From NCBI GenBank assembly GCA_037893245.1, contig JBAIAA010000254.1:1-64000 (forward strand): a stretch of DNA of 64,000 bases, read 5' to 3'. Origin of the DNA: Crossaster papposus (lineage: Eukaryota; Echinodermata; Asteroidea; Velatida; Solasteridae). Position 1 is the first letter of the stretch; each line of letters starts with the position of its first letter. The translations under genes were made by a program, and so were the position numbers. Shown piece after piece: positions 23,585 through 35,654 of this stretch. The notes under the pieces are model-generated. The model had not been told where the DNA came from and searched no databases. It saw only the letters and a list, made by a program, of their open reading frames with translations.

Positions 23585-24025
23585 ATGTTCCGACACCCTA
23601 TATGTTCCAATATCCCTACCTATCTGCTCAACCTATCTTCCGACACCCATGTGCTCCGACACCCTCATGTTCGACAACCCGCGTATCCATTTCGACTGGT
23701 GCATTAATTATAGGGCCAGATCGAGATATGTTTGTTTATAACTCATCTTTATCTAGTACCAGGTCACACAGTTATTTTGGAGGCTCGTTGGTATAATCTG
23801 TTGTGCATTAATCAGTTGCATAAGTCATGTCGGAACATATAAATAGGTTGTCGGCACACTAGGGGTGCCGGAACATAGGGATGTCGGAACATAAGGGTTT
23901 CGGAACATAAGTGTTTCAAAACATAGGTTGAGCAGTCGGAACGTAGGGGGTGTCGGAATACAGGGGTGTCAGAACATTGGCTGATTAGTCGGAACACGGG
24001 GGTGTCGGAACATTGGGATGTATTA
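23585..24025. repeat. Inverted minisatellite of TCCGACACCC units
   Basis: The left part (23585-23690) has repeats of TTCCGACACCC and ATGTTC. The right part (23825-24022) has about ten units of GTCGGAACAT followed by AGGG or TTGG. The two arrays are reverse complements separated by about 135 bases of unrelated DNA. Unit length is about 15-20 and irregular. Open frames through the arrays are not coding. Confidence 0.75.
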
Positions 24026-24769
24026 ACCGGCTCCTGTTTATGTGTGTTGTTCTAATTATTATCCCCATAGGTCGAGGTAATTTGTAGAGGATATATACAA
24101 AGTCGGTACTGCTATAGTGCTATAGTTGAGGTGCTGTCAACTGCTTATTTCAGGAGTCACTGTATCATGATAGGAACCAGCCAGGTGGCTTTTGACATAA
24201 AACAGACCCTGTAATATTATACAATTCCCTCGGCAAGTCAAGCTCGGTCACTCTACGACTGTCACTCAAAATAACAAACCTTGTTTTCTTCCCGAGTTTG
24301 ACCGCTCTGGTTGATTGGAAGGAAACCCAACTTTAGAGTGAAAACTCCCAAGTCACTGATGTGATGACATAAAGCTATTGTGGCGGTGTCCGGGGTTCAA
24401 CGTTGTTCTCAGTTTTACGTTTAGTACAACTAGTAGTAGTAAATGTAGAAAGTTCATCTATGAAGGCAAGGAACACAACTTTGGGTCACAGCTCCTGATA
24501 GACACGCAATTAAAACTTATAAAAGGACCTTTTTTATCAGTGCTAGAGAAGTCTTGGTCTGTAAACAACATTCTGAAACCAAAATTATGCCTTGAGGGTA
24601 TAATAGCAAACTATTAATGCACGTATAGTGAGGTGTGTGTTTTTATCCATGTAGCTGTTTATCGTGAACAGTATTGGTAGGTTGGTATCGATCCTTTTTT
24701 ACACATTCATGTGCTATGTATGCATGGTCGCATCATTATTGGCTATGGCAATTATAATATTGATGGTAT

Positions 24770-24835
24770 GATGTGTATGTACATGTGTACATGTACAATT
24801 ACAATTACACACACATACACATACTCGAAGTGCGC
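24770..24835. repeat. TACATG/ACACAC simple repeat
   Basis: GTATGTACATGTGTACATG followed by ACAATTACAATTACACACAC. Simple-sequence DNA in the intron. Confidence 0.6.
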
Positions 24836-25233
24836 AAAGTATTCTGGGCTGCGTGTGCCACTGGTCATAGTGTGGACTCCATTGTAAATTTGCTAGTGGT
24901 TGCAAACGAGTTGGGTTTTATTAGGAAAAGATGCAAACGTTGAAATTGGGACACCACAACACACACTGTGTGTTTTGAGTCACGTCATCCCACAACAGCA
25001 GTATTAGGCCTATTTGTATTAGTCAGAGGTCGCAATTCGATGTGCCGATGAATTGTTGCAAGGAGTCGCCTATTCGTCGACTATTCCCCGATCTATTACA
25101 GTCAAATTTGAAACACATGCCGCAGGTCTAGCGTGAAGAAAAACCTTTGTCATTTTGTGTGTGTTTTCTGCTGATGGGATGATATCGCAAGTATCGCTTT
25201 TGGGACTAGATCTACACTATTTGCAACGCAAAA

Positions 25234-25325
25234 CATGTACATGTACATTATACACATTGTACATGTACATACATGTACATGTAATACTATGTACAGTACA
25301 TGTACATACAGACGTACACATGCAT
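25234..25325. repeat. TACATG palindrome cluster
   Basis: Seven or more TACATG/CATGTA words in 90 bases, several overlapping as TGTACATGTACA. Cys-Thr and Met-Tyr peptide frames through it on both strands are artefacts of the repeat. Confidence 0.7.
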
Positions 25326-26181
25326 ATGTATCATGCCTCACTGAACATTCGACAGTTGCGCGTCGCTTTGAGTATTTTGCAAATGAATGCCAAGGGGAGG
25401 TTAGGGTTAATGATATTTTAAATATAACAAACAAGACCTTTGAATATAGTCTTTGAAGCGGTTATACCGAGAACAAACTATTATCAACATTAGTAAGGTA
25501 GAACTCTTATGCTTATAGAAGGAAGCAATTGGATACAATAATACTGTGATGGGAAGGTATACATGGGCAATAATAATTATAATATACATGAACAATGTAG
25601 TCGTTTCTCTGAATCAGTATAAGTAACGAATTCATCGTATAGATATTATTTTGTTTTACATTGGGAAGCATTGTAAAATAATTGTAGAGGGAAACATTTA
25701 CGAAATATTAAAGATATCGGAAGGAAATTAGTTTATTTCTGATTCGATTTAGGAAGTAAAAACACTAAAGTGGGGTAATTTTGCTTTATTATAAGTTAAA
25801 ATTCGTCTGTGCTCTCAAGAAATGGGATTCTATTCGCCATACTTTCACTGTAACTTAAAGTGTATACACTGTGCTACCATCATATTTAATAACAGGAAAG
25901 TCCAATATACATTGTACATTATTCAATGTCATTATAACAAAATTTGCTGGTATCGCCAAGTTCCTAATGTCTCATACACAACGTCATGAGTGTGTGCATG
26001 CAGTACGTGCGTGCTTATGCTACTTGTTGTAACTATGGAGTTCATGTTCATGTACAGTTTGTACACATGTACATGTGTGATTATGGTTGACGTGCATTTC
26101 GCAATTGCACGTCGACCTATCGCAATGACAGTCCCTTGTCAGGGGTTGCCCCAGCAAATAGCCGTGACTCCTCCTACCCAA

Positions 26182-26265
26182 GGTCACGTGCCCACTGATC
26201 TAGGCACCCCCGCGCACGCACTTTCACAATCTCTCAGTGGCTGTCATGTACTTGTTGGTCACGTG
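26182..26265 (+). promoter_or_regulatory. Paired GGTCACGTG E-boxes in the SoxF intron
   Basis: The 9-mer GGTCACGTG occurs at 26182-26190 and 26257-26265, identical to the promoter copy at 21459 and another at 30825 past exon 2. Candidate intronic enhancer sites for USF/MITF/TFE-type bHLH-zip factors. Inferred from sequence only. Confidence 0.35.
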
Positions 26266-27446
26266 GGGCTCATAGAAAAACCGTGTTCAGGGACCAAGTT
26301 GCGAAACAAATTGCGAGTAAATCGTTTTCGCGTTTCAGTTTGTATAGGTGGTGGATGTTCGGATTGTCTCATTTTGGAAGACATCTAGTAGTCAGAGATT
26401 GAGAACAATGGTCAAAACGGAGTTTGAAAAATCTTCATTTGGGAGTTGGAAGTATACATTTCAGTGTGTATATTAAATTTACAATAAAACCAAACTCGAC
26501 ACCGGTATAATTATACAGTGCTACACTTTCCATTTCGGTTCTACTTGTTTACTTGTTTGTTTGTGCATGGTTTGGGGCCCAGTGCACCGCTTAATATCCC
26601 TTCGCCTCTTGATTTTCCAGCGGTCTGTTCCCGTGTTGAGGCCGTAGCGAATTAAGAGCCTGCTGTTTACAGTGGGGAAGTTGTTTATGAACTAATAATA
26701 TATTTTATACTGGTTGGCTTGGGGTTGAATATAAATAAGGTGTGCGGTCAAGCGGGGACTTTTGACACTGTCAGCTGGCGAAAGAGCGGTGGGGTTTTAT
26801 TTATGCTCGGTGTTTACCGACGTACCTGGGAACACAGGACTGGGGCAAAACAAGGTTTTAAAGGAGCGCCTTCGGTTTTAGTGTCGAGTGGTCTGGGGTT
26901 TGGAAGATGGTTGGTGGCTTGGGTCCAACTTTTCTCTGGTCGCGGTCGCACACTCGCGCGCAGGATCAGGAGGATTTAGAATGTTTCCTTTGCGCCTTTT
27001 GAGGTTTTAGGTATAGAAGCCTTGCAGTAAGATATGATTTAAGGGGTAGTGGTGGTGGTGGTACAGGATCGTTGAACTTACCCCGTTGCCCATTCAATAA
27101 GCTTAATTGATTGGATGGGAGAAGATCGCATTGGTACCGATTACACTGTGAAATAGTTCTGTCTAGTTTGCTCTGTTCCTTTTGCTCTATGCTCTTAATC
27201 TTATTTACAAAGTGGTGAGTGAGCACATTATAACAAAAAGCAAATTTCCAAGCAGCAGCTAAACAAATTATGAAAATTGTCAATCTCCTTTACCTTTGTA
27301 CACAGCAAGTGCAGACAAAAAGCTGAAAATGCAAACTAAAAACTGAAATCAGCTTAAAAGCTGCAATTTGACAGCCTGCATTTAGGACAAATCAAGAAAT
27401 GTTATAGGAGTTTTTTCCAATTGCAACCATCAGTTTATTAACTGTT

Positions 27447-27459
27447 CCCCCCCCCCCTG
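27447..27459. repeat. Short C tract in intron
   Basis: A short C run after ACTGTTCC. The flanking 27460-28320 is AT-rich intron with no recognised repeat. Confidence 0.5.
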
Positions 27460-28325
27460 AAAAGAAACTTCTTTAGAGTTTTAAGTGGATTTTGATTTTA
27501 TTGTTGTCAATTTTTATTTTGTCAATTAAGGTTTGCGCATTGTGATGCAACTGCACAGACTAAATAACCATTGGCTGTTTCTGATTAAATCGTTGTTACA
27601 AATGTTACAATCAAAACCTGATGTTGCGTAGTATTATGTTTGAACGTGAAAAGGTGTTCTTTTTTGTCAATTGGTTATAATTATAGACGTTTGTTGTTTT
27701 GTTATATTTAAGACCAACATTTCAAAGCAGCTTGACGGCTTGATATAGAGTCGCAGTCACGGATGGCGAGTGAAACTTGTTTACACTCTAAAGACCAATC
27801 AACCACGACTTGAAATACGCTCGATTTTGTTTGTCTATTTCCAAAGGAAAATCCCTTTAAAGGTTTTCTTTTCTCCTTACGAGTTCGAGGGTTATACCTA
27901 GAGTTCTATTGACGTTTATGACTAATCGCCCGCGTGACCTCACCCACCAGCTGATCGGGTCGACTCGCCTGTAGTTGTTGAAAAAGGGAAGTTCTGATTT
28001 CGTGTGTGCGTGGGGGATGTCTAATTCCTTTCAGCGAAGGACAACGGGTGTTTCCTTAGCGCTTGTTTTTCCAAGTGTGGGACTATAGTGTGGGTAGCTG
28101 GCCCTATATGCCATCATCCTTCCGTTTGCCGCGAAATTGTCTATCTTATCTTTCTAATGTAGCCTTGTTCTGGGCTAACCTAGCGATGTGACCTCCGATT
28201 CTGATGGTTTATTTTTTTATCAGATCGCTAATTGAACTCTTATAAACTTGACCTGTTTTTAAAAATATAACTTATCGATAAAACGCACTGGGGCCGGGAT
28301 AACGAAAGCAGCTTTGGAGTTTGGC

Positions 28326-28562
28326 CAGGGGCCAATTTAATAGAGCTGCTTAAGCAAAACAATTGCTTAAGCACAAAACATTCTTGCTTAGTAAAACCAG
28401 CTTACCAGCAACAACTCCATGTGATGTATATTTTTGTGTGATTGGTATTTAGCTGTTGTTTGGCTTAGCATAAAGATCATGTGGAGCTTTGGCTCCTAAC
28501 ATGATTTACCATGCAAGAGCTTTTGTGCTTAAGCACAATTGCTCTATGAAATTGGTCCCAGG
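28326..28562. mobile_element. Family G element in the SoxF intron
   Basis: AGGGGCCAATTTAATAGAGC at the left and CTATGAAATTGGTCCC at the right, with GCTTAAGCACAAAAC type arms. It is the only clear transposon copy I find inside the SoxF transcription unit. Confidence 0.85.
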
Positions 28563-28881
28563 TCATTGTGTTATCAGAAGACACATTCAATCATATAAGA
28601 AATGCAATACTTACATGACATCGAATGAAAACAGTTTCACTTGGAATGAACTGTCGTCGCCATAAAACATCTAAACAAAAATAAAAAAATAATGATAATT
28701 TAGGCTATGTTCACTGACGTGCCCGTGGTTTGTTTTAGTGTGTGATATCAGTAATTCAGTATCCAAACTCCCAAACTGAAATTATGCCAATTTGGCATAA
28801 TTTTGGAAATATTTTTTATTTTTTTTATTTGTAATTGTATTTATATTTAATTGGTGTGGTTTCATTGAATCGTTTCTGCAG

Positions 28882-30083
28882 GTAAATCCTGGCGCAGCTT
28901 GTCTCTGATGGAGAAGCGGCCTTTCATCGATGAGGCGGAGAGACTCCGCGTCAAGCACATGGCCGACCATCCGGATTACAAGTACCGACCCCGACGCCGC
29001 AAAGGTCCCAAGCGCACCATGAAGAGAAACCCCAACTCCGCTCAGCCAACAGGAGGGTCAGCGGTAGCAGGTGGATCCACCACCTCCAGCAGTCCTGGTA
29101 CCCCGCTGTCGGCGCCCGCCACCCCGGTCTCCATGTCGGCCAGTTCTCCCGATCACATGGGGACCAGCTCCCTCCAGACGCCTGACGTCACGCCGCGCAC
29201 GTCCCCTACCCCGATGGACAATGTAAACGCATTGCCGGACCTGAAGTTCAAGGTGTCCCCGATCAACACCATCGACTTGAGCTACACCGCGGCTGGCTAC
29301 TCGGAGCCCCTGGCCACAATGGGCCTTCCGACACCGGAGATGTCGCCCTTGGAGATGATGGAGGAGAACGTCTTCATCTTCCCCAATCCAGGACTCGAGG
29401 GGCCGAATCACATGCAGCCTTACGCTACAAGTGCCCTGAGTCCCCCTTCTCCCATGGTCGGTCAAGACGGTGTGTGTTACCAGTTCAACCCCATCAAGAT
29501 GGAGGGTCAGGGGGTTGAGCAGGAGGGGGTCCACGGCACTAGATGCGGGGACTTCATGCCCATCAAGACGGAGCAGGTTGTTAGCCAAGGACTTGACAAC
29601 ATGAACATGTCGGCGAGCGCCACGCTGAGCAGCCTCCGAGCGCTCGTCAACACACCTCCGCATACTAACCAAAACAGCGCCGTGACGTCACTCATCTCGC
29701 AAGCTCTCTCGCAGGCACAGCAGGAGCAAATCATGAAGCAGCAACAGCAACAACAGCAGCAGCAGCAGCAGCAGCAGCAACAGGAGCTGCAGCAGCAGAT
29801 GAGCAACATCAACAACCAACAGGCCAGGCTGCAATCCACTGACACCTTCACTTCATCCCAGTACCCGATCAACTCCGACGAGCTCAACGGGAACGGACTG
29901 ACACCTGACCAAATCTCCACCCTGAATGGTCTGATGCAACTCAGTGACGCCGAGCTTCTCTTTGAGCTCAACCGCGAGGATGTCCCCGGCCCCATGGACA
30001 TGTACCTGGACTCTCTGCAGCCGCAGAGCGCCTACACGGACAATAACTTCCCCACAGACATGATGACAAACTCATTCATGTGA
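28882..30083 (+). CDS. SoxF: SoxF transcription factor, coding exon 2
   Basis: Encodes the end of codon 113 to residue 512, then TGA (30081-30083). It completes the HMG box with [20 protein letters not shown] and [16 protein letters not shown], the second basic nuclear-localisation cluster (about 146-157). A Ser/Thr/Pro-rich stretch follows (about 168-225). Two sumoylation-type motifs, IKME (K318) and IKTE (K341), come next, then a 15-glutamine run (399-413, mixed CAG/CAA). The acidic tail has [16 protein letters not shown] (476-491), which may correspond to the vertebrate SoxF beta-catenin-binding DRxEFDQYL motif. At 512 residues it is a little longer than vertebrate SOX17 (about 414), mainly from low-complexity sequence. 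No frameshift or missing HMG residue is seen. Confidence 0.95.
29739..29783 (+). repeat. CAG/CAA tract encoding 15 glutamines
   Basis: Fifteen Gln codons, with five consecutive pure CAG or more in the middle and CAA interruptions at both ends. It lies in frame within SoxF exon 2 and is followed by EL and a further QQQ. A likely site of length polymorphism. Confidence 0.9.
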
Positions 30084-32690
30084 GGTGGAGTCGGGATACA
30101 TTTTGTTTGGGATAATTGTATGTGAACGTTTGGGGACTGAAGCTGGTTCTCCAGTCCTCAGTGAGCATAAAGTGAACTTTGGTGCGCACTGCACGTGAGC
30201 ATTTTACAAGCTTGGTTCTTATATGATACTGTCATGCTGTCATGCATAAATAACGAGTAGATTATTACATCGAGTTATACTCGTTCTGAATTTCTAAAAT
30301 ACTTTTACCGTTTTGAGTTTGTGAAGGTCGTTCACACTATAGTTGTATTGGTTTATATGCGCTGTAATTTGCTTTGCCTTTCAGACCTAAATTTGGTATT
30401 GTATTTCAATGCAAGAAGTGTCCACACGTGAAGCCATGCGAATGCGAACGCTTTTTTTCTCACTGAAAACAATCCAAGGAGTTGATTTCAAGCTAATTTT
30501 TGGCGAACCTTGCACATTGGAAGATGTCGTTGGTCCCGTAAAGCACTTCCTTAACGATTTTGTTGAAGGAAACTTGATTGTGATTCACTTGTGGAGTTGT
30601 ACAAAGAAAACATTGTATAGGTTCATTAATTGGTTACTATTATTAAGTTATTATGTTGTTTTATTGTGGGTATTTTCACCTTTGTAAGAACTGCAAAAGC
30701 AAGTATGTAGGTGCAAACTTAACACACACAAAACTAGATGTTCTTAGACCAAATTAATAACTTTTTATGTGATGTTCCCGTAGAAGAGCGAGTGCTTTTT
30801 TGTTAGAATGTGCAATTTTGGCGGGGTCACGTGCGGTTGACGGGTATGCTAATAATAATTTCACCTTTTTGGTTGAAAGATGTGTTTTGTTTTTTTTTAG
30901 CAAATAACGTCATCGACATTCCTTGTATGAATTTTCCCGATAGAAATCGCACGGGACCCGGTCAATGTATTTAAAAAATGCTGCATCTGAACTGGTAGTC
31001 AATAGATTGTGAAAAGAGTTCTTAAGCCGGTTTTTTCTTAAGTGTTTTTTTTTCTTTTTTAATTTGATCAATTTCAGGTTATGCACATAATTGTTTTGAT
31101 ATACCAAATTTCATTATAATTAATGCATATTTTTAAGTACCAATATATTTTCCACTAGTTGTATACTTACAAAATGCTTTAATTTGTGTTCGTTTCTCGG
31201 TAGGGTTTGAAGCCTTAATTCTGTTTGTTAAACTTTTGAACTCTGGTAATTTGTAAAGACGTCAGCAGTATTATTATGATAAAGACCAAACTTTAATATC
31301 TGATTATTTTATTTGTGTAGATGATAAATATTTCGCAAGAGTTGTTGAGCTGACCTGGGCATTAGAGTGAGTTTTAAGGTAAAGGCTAAATGTTCTTTTT
31401 TTGAAAGCTCTGGTGCAAGTTTGTTTGAATTCAGATGTTGGGAACTTGAAGGGGTTTGAGGTTTTTGGTTGAGATGTACTGCTGAAGATGATGAGCCATC
31501 TTGGGTTTTTTTGAGGAGATTAAAGGCTCCATCTTTCCTGGTCAAGGATCCTTCTGCTCTCTTGTAAAAAGCATCTTTGAGAGGTCCTTCGGGAGCTTGC
31601 ATCAAACTCGGAGAGGAAGCAATCGTGTTGCTGCTGAGAGAATGTGGCTGGCTTTTTCCCGAGTTGGAAAACCGATATGTCTTGAATGCAAGATCAGAGG
31701 GTCACATGAATCACGGGCTCTTCAGAAAAGGGTCTTCACAGATGTTGGCGAGGTGTTGGTTGGTTTTTTGTGTGTGTGAACGCGTGCCTTATGGATTTTC
31801 CCGCCAAAATGCCGGGGAATGGGGAAATGGCACTTTACTTGTTTGGCGCCGAGGAAATTGTTTCCTTCGTGAATATTCATTAAGTGTCTCCTTCCCGTAA
31901 TTGGTTGAAGTGTTTCTTGGTGCTCGGCACGATTTGGGCTATCTGTGAAATGTGACCAGGCATTGAAGTTCTTCAACCAATTTTGTTTTGGGAATGGAAA
32001 AGAGATACAATAATCACTGTAGCTTCCTTAGAATGTCTTCCGAGAATACCGCAGTATTATTATACTGTCGAATGTTTGGTGTGTGTGGTTATATACTATT
32101 AAACATGTTGGTTTTTTTAAACAAAAACGTGTATAGATTTAGGAATACAAGTCGGTCTTTGTACAACATTTGTATTAACAATTTCATTGTCTTTACAACC
32201 GACTATCTGCAATGAATAACAAATTATCAAGATTGTAAACAATTCACAACGAATGTGAATATCAAGAATTAGTTCGCCCTAAAACACCATGGTATGAGAA
32301 CAACATACTTTCAAACAAAGACATAATTTTATTGATTTTTCTGTTTTAAGTGTGAGAGTTTGATGCAATTGATGCAGTTTTAAAGTTTGGCGCTGGTTCG
32401 CCATCTTGTTTTCGGCTGAATAAGAAGAAGAAAAACGTAGTTATTTAATGAAAACATGTTGAAGTCGCAGCGGTTTCGTCTGTGCATTGTAAAGTTTAGA
32501 GGAAAAAAGTGTAGATGGAGTCTGTTTTTATTCTTAAGATGTTCGATTTTTGATCATTGTTAAGAGGGCTTTTTTCTATAATTTGAGGTAAAATAAATCA
32601 AATGACTTTTTTTTCTAAAGGAAAAGAAGTGTCTAGAAAAATGGCGTTTTTATTTGAGCTATTAATCCCTATTGTTTCTGTTTTGTGTTT
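30084..32690 (+). other. SoxF 3' flank, probable 3' UTR at its start
   Basis: AT-rich sequence after the stop. I see no canonical AATAAA close to the stop; the first clear one is at 32592-32597, so either the 3' UTR is long or a variant signal is used. GGTCACGTG recurs at 30825-30833. ORFs here (92 codons at 30409 +, 97 codons ending 31309 -, 107 codons at 31577 +) have no known motifs and I do not call them genes. Confidence 0.4.
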
Positions 32691-32842
32691 TGTTTTTTTG
32701 GAAGGCCTCCCATAGGCTTTGTACACGATTTTCAATCGTGGACTTTCTGTCAATCGTGGACCCTATTGTCCTCTGTTGTTTTACGTCCACTATTTGAATG
32801 CGGATACAAACTCACACACAAAAAGAGATGTAAAATATTTGT
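32690..32842 (+). repeat. Dispersed family F unit
   Basis: GGAAGGCCTCCCATAGG, TTTGTACACGATTTTC, CAATCGTGGACCCTATTG and TACGTCCACTATTTGAATG match the middle unit of the 8.4-9.0 kb array closely. Confidence 0.8.
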
Positions 32843-32879
32843 GTGCTCTCAGAAGTTTGTTTAATTTTTTTAAATGTTT

Positions 32880-32912
32880 AATTTTTTTTTTAATTTTTTT
32901 TTTTGGGGGGGG
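32880..32912. repeat. T-rich then G-rich tract
   Basis: A T run leading into eight G. Simple sequence, no gene. Confidence 0.5.
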
Positions 32913-33239
32913 TTTTAAACTAGTCATGGCTTAGCTTGCTTAAGTTTTGCATCAATACGAATTTCTAGGCTTATGCGCTTAATACCAGCACTATGAACTG
33001 TTGCTATAGTGCCTAAGGCGGGGTTGCGCCTACGGAACACTGGTGCCTATCGAGTCTACACGGACCACTTTATAACCCGGCCCTCTACACAGCCAGTACA
33101 GTAGCCACGACAAATTGACAAAGAATATTACAAGTGAATACCGATTTTAAGGGATGGCAAAATAAACAGGATTTTTACATGTACATCTTTGTAGTAGGAA
33201 CAAAAGACTGACTATTTAAAGCCGTTTATCACACCCTGA

Positions 33240-33552
33240 ATGACAAGCAGGTTTGCCGAAGACACAAGGTCCCCCCCCCACCGAGGGTTCTTAACCAAGC
33301 AAACACCCGCACGGACCCCTCGAGCCGGGGCTCTGAAAGAAGCTGTCAGTGGCGTGCGAAGAGTCCGGGTACTCGAGTACTCATCGATGGACGAGGATGA
33401 CAGTGAGTGGCACCTGTCGCGGCTCGGGCGCCGTGATGAGTTTGATTGCGTGCTGGAATTGTCCTGGGTATTTACAATGCGCGCGCAGTGTGCCTTGTGG
33501 GCAACGTGTGTGTTCCTGAGCAAGGTTGTTTGCACTAAGTGTAGGGCATCAT
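33240..33552. other. CpG-rich segment of unknown role
   Basis: G+C and CpG rise over this stretch, with a C run at 33272-33280. A frame from 33240 has 141 codons and contains MDEDDSEWHLSRLG, with GACAGTGAGT (a possible donor) at 33398-33407. Nothing matches a family I know. It could be a 5' exon, a CpG island or a repeat. Confidence 0.2.
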
Positions 33553-33783
33553 CAGACAGGGTTTATATACAATGTACAATGGTCTTACCACTACACTCAC
33601 GCTACGAGATTGTTATAAGCAAGACACTTTGTAACAACAGCAATTGCTTCTCTGCACTCCCCTAACAAACACAACACTAAATCGACCTTTTATAGAGTGA
33701 AGTCGGTCTGAAGAATGGCTGGGTTTAAGTCAGGCCATAGAATGTGTGTTCCTGAGCAAGGTTGTTTGCACTAAGTGTAGGGC
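33507..33783. repeat. 40-base direct repeat flanking 195 bp
   Basis: A block running from TGTGTTCCTGAGCAAGG to CACTAAGTGTAGGGC occurs at about 33508-33547 and again at about 33743-33783, essentially identical. The DNA between has no transposon ends I recognise. Confidence 0.75.
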
Positions 33784-34247
33784 TTATCTAGGCCAGGAAT
33801 TAAATGACTTACCTTGCCATGGTAAACAGTTTATTTTTAACTCTAGTTTCAGAATAGCGAGTATAGATTACACATCAAGTTCAATAATGATCTCGGTACA
33901 AATTTGTGATCTAATCGAATTCATAATCAATAACAATAAAAAATAAAAAGCAAACAAAAACAATAAAAAGCAACAATTTAGCACGAGAGGGTTGTGTCAT
34001 GTAAAAACAAAACGGTGTGGATTTTCTGGGACGCATGCGCTGCTCACCCGAAAGCAATTTCATCACGGAAGTAAAGTGAGAACGGGACACCCGTGACTTC
34101 TTGGAGTGCTAGGTTTGTTTTTCAAGGTATGTCACTATAGTAGTGTTTGGTTACTGATTGATTGGACGACTGAAAGAAGAATGGGTGGAAATTAAGTGTA
34201 TGTCACGAGCCCCGTTGCTTGCAAACTCGCAAATTACCATGTCGAGG

Positions 34248-34290
34248 TATATATATATATATATATTTTTTTTTTTTGGGGGGGGGGGGT
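34248..34290. repeat. (TA)n-T-G simple tract
   Basis: TATATA run, then T run, then G run. Simple sequence only. Confidence 0.7.
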
Positions 34291-34420
34291 GGAAGATGAG
34301 GGAACGATTACCGATCCCGTTGTTGTTTTTTCCGTGTCGCTTGGATAGGGCAACATTATCTTTGAGTAACAGCCGTGTTGCCACTTACGTTTTTGCTTCA
34401 CGCTTGCTTTTACTTATGAT

Positions 34421-34834
34421 AGGCCTACACCATTTGCAAATATCTAGAAAACAATTACTACAGTGTACCAAATTATTAAGAAATGTCTTACTTATTTGAA
34501 AGTACATAATGATTCTGGAAATCCAGCAAAATTGTTGCGCTAGATATCCTGTAATTGTTTCAAAAATTTAAATAATTTTTTTTTTTTAAATCACGATCGC
34601 CAAACGGCGATCCCCTAAAAAACAACAAGAACAACTGCCCGACGCCGGTTTGTATTGCTTTTCACTCGGCATTCATGATTGTAAAACTGTGGACATGTCA
34701 GTTAAACGATAAAATACAACCCCCAAATCCACCCATTCCTGATAATTCAAGCAATTACCAGTGGTGTACCCTACCTTTACATCCACCCATTCCTGATAAT
34801 TCAAGCAATTACCAATAGTGTATCTTACCTTTAA
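34421..34834 (-). mobile_element. Family A MITE, reverse, with duplicated end
   Basis: The worn left end GGCCTACACCATTTGC is followed by the family blocks in reverse order, with CACGATCGCCAAACGGCGATC as its hairpin. The terminal TTCCTGATAATTCAAGC module occurs twice before TATCTTACCTTTAA. First family A copy after the SoxF locus. Confidence 0.88.
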
Positions 34835-34889
34835 AAGGTGATTTTATTTCAGTGGTGGAGTTTAGAAAAGTCCTTTAAAGAAATTAAAA

Positions 34890-35035
34890 ATAAATTATTA
34901 CTATTATTATTATTATTATCTGTTTTATTTCAACAGGGTATGTCTCATCAGTTTTTGCCAACTGCTTTTAGTAAGAGCCCTGCACAATTAAACAATAAAA
35001 CAAAGAGTAAGGGTTAATGATGCATGATGAGATAT
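34890..35035. repeat. ATT-repeat and possible non-LTR tail, reverse
   Basis: (ATT)n at 34896-34918, then ATCTGTTTTATTTCAACAGG and GAGCCCTGCACAATTAAAC. The layout resembles the 3' end of a non-LTR element in reverse. No coding remnant accompanies it. The A-rich spacer 35036-35300 follows. Confidence 0.3.
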
Positions 35036-35319
35036 CAACATAAACATAAACCACATTAAAACATATGATAACTAAACAATTAAATTTAAAGGGTGTGATT
35101 AAAACAAAAGGTATAAACGATATAAAAATATAAATTTATAAAAATATAAAAACATAATAATTATTCTAAATATTTACTGAACAAAAACAAAGTTAACGGT
35201 TAAAATCAAAAGTTAAATCAAAATTATCAAATCCGTAAACATAGCAGAAATGACAACCTGGAACAACAAAAAAACATCAAATGGTTTAAACAAGTACTTA
35301 AAGGGAAATTATACCTTTC

Positions 35320-35654
35320 GCAACTATCCAAAAAGTAACCATCCAAAAGCTTACTTCCTGTAAAGATATTAACCCTAACTCCCTCACCATTGTTATTGAA
35401 CAATACAATTCCTTCAAAATCCTCCAACTTCCTTTGTTGTGTAAGGAGTTAGGGTTAATGACTCTAAACTCCCTGTGAAAATTATTCCTTTTGGATTGCT
35501 GTCATTTTAGAGAAAACAATCAAAGACGTCCAAAAATGCGTCTCCGAGACGTATTTTTGGAAATTTTCCAATTTCGCTAGCTGTCAAGCGCCATAATTAG
35601 AATTTGAGAACTTTTGCCGCTTGAAATGATAACAATGTACAACTTCAGTGGTAT
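35320..35654 (+). repeat. Family E repeat containing a TTAACCCTAACTCC hairpin
   Basis: Shares AAAAGCTTACTTCCTGTAAAG, TAAACTCCCTGTGAAAATT, AAAGACGTCCAAAAATGCG, GTCTCCGAGACG and TTTGAGAACTTTTGCCGC with the other E copies. Here the block is expanded by an inverted pair TTAACCCTAACTCC (35371-35384) and GGAGTTAGGGTTAA, with GGAG near 35446. Confidence 0.65.

Noticed and set aside
25990-26388. 132-codon frame in the SoxF intron
   Set aside because: Starts in a TACATG repeat and has no domain; G+C rise is modest. Treated as intron.
29058-30001. Two long minus-strand frames (204 and 164 codons) opposite SoxF exon 2
   Set aside because: Shadows of GC-rich coding sequence; one contains a polycysteine run complementary to the polyglutamine tract.
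31309-31605. 97-codon minus-strand frame beginning MQAPEGPLKDAF
   Set aside because: Looks mildly protein-like, but no family, splice sites or codon bias; an overlapping plus frame is equally open.
33240-33665. 141-codon frame in CpG-rich DNA
   Set aside because: The overlapping minus frame is also open and the DNA contains a direct repeat; kept only as a CpG-rich segment.
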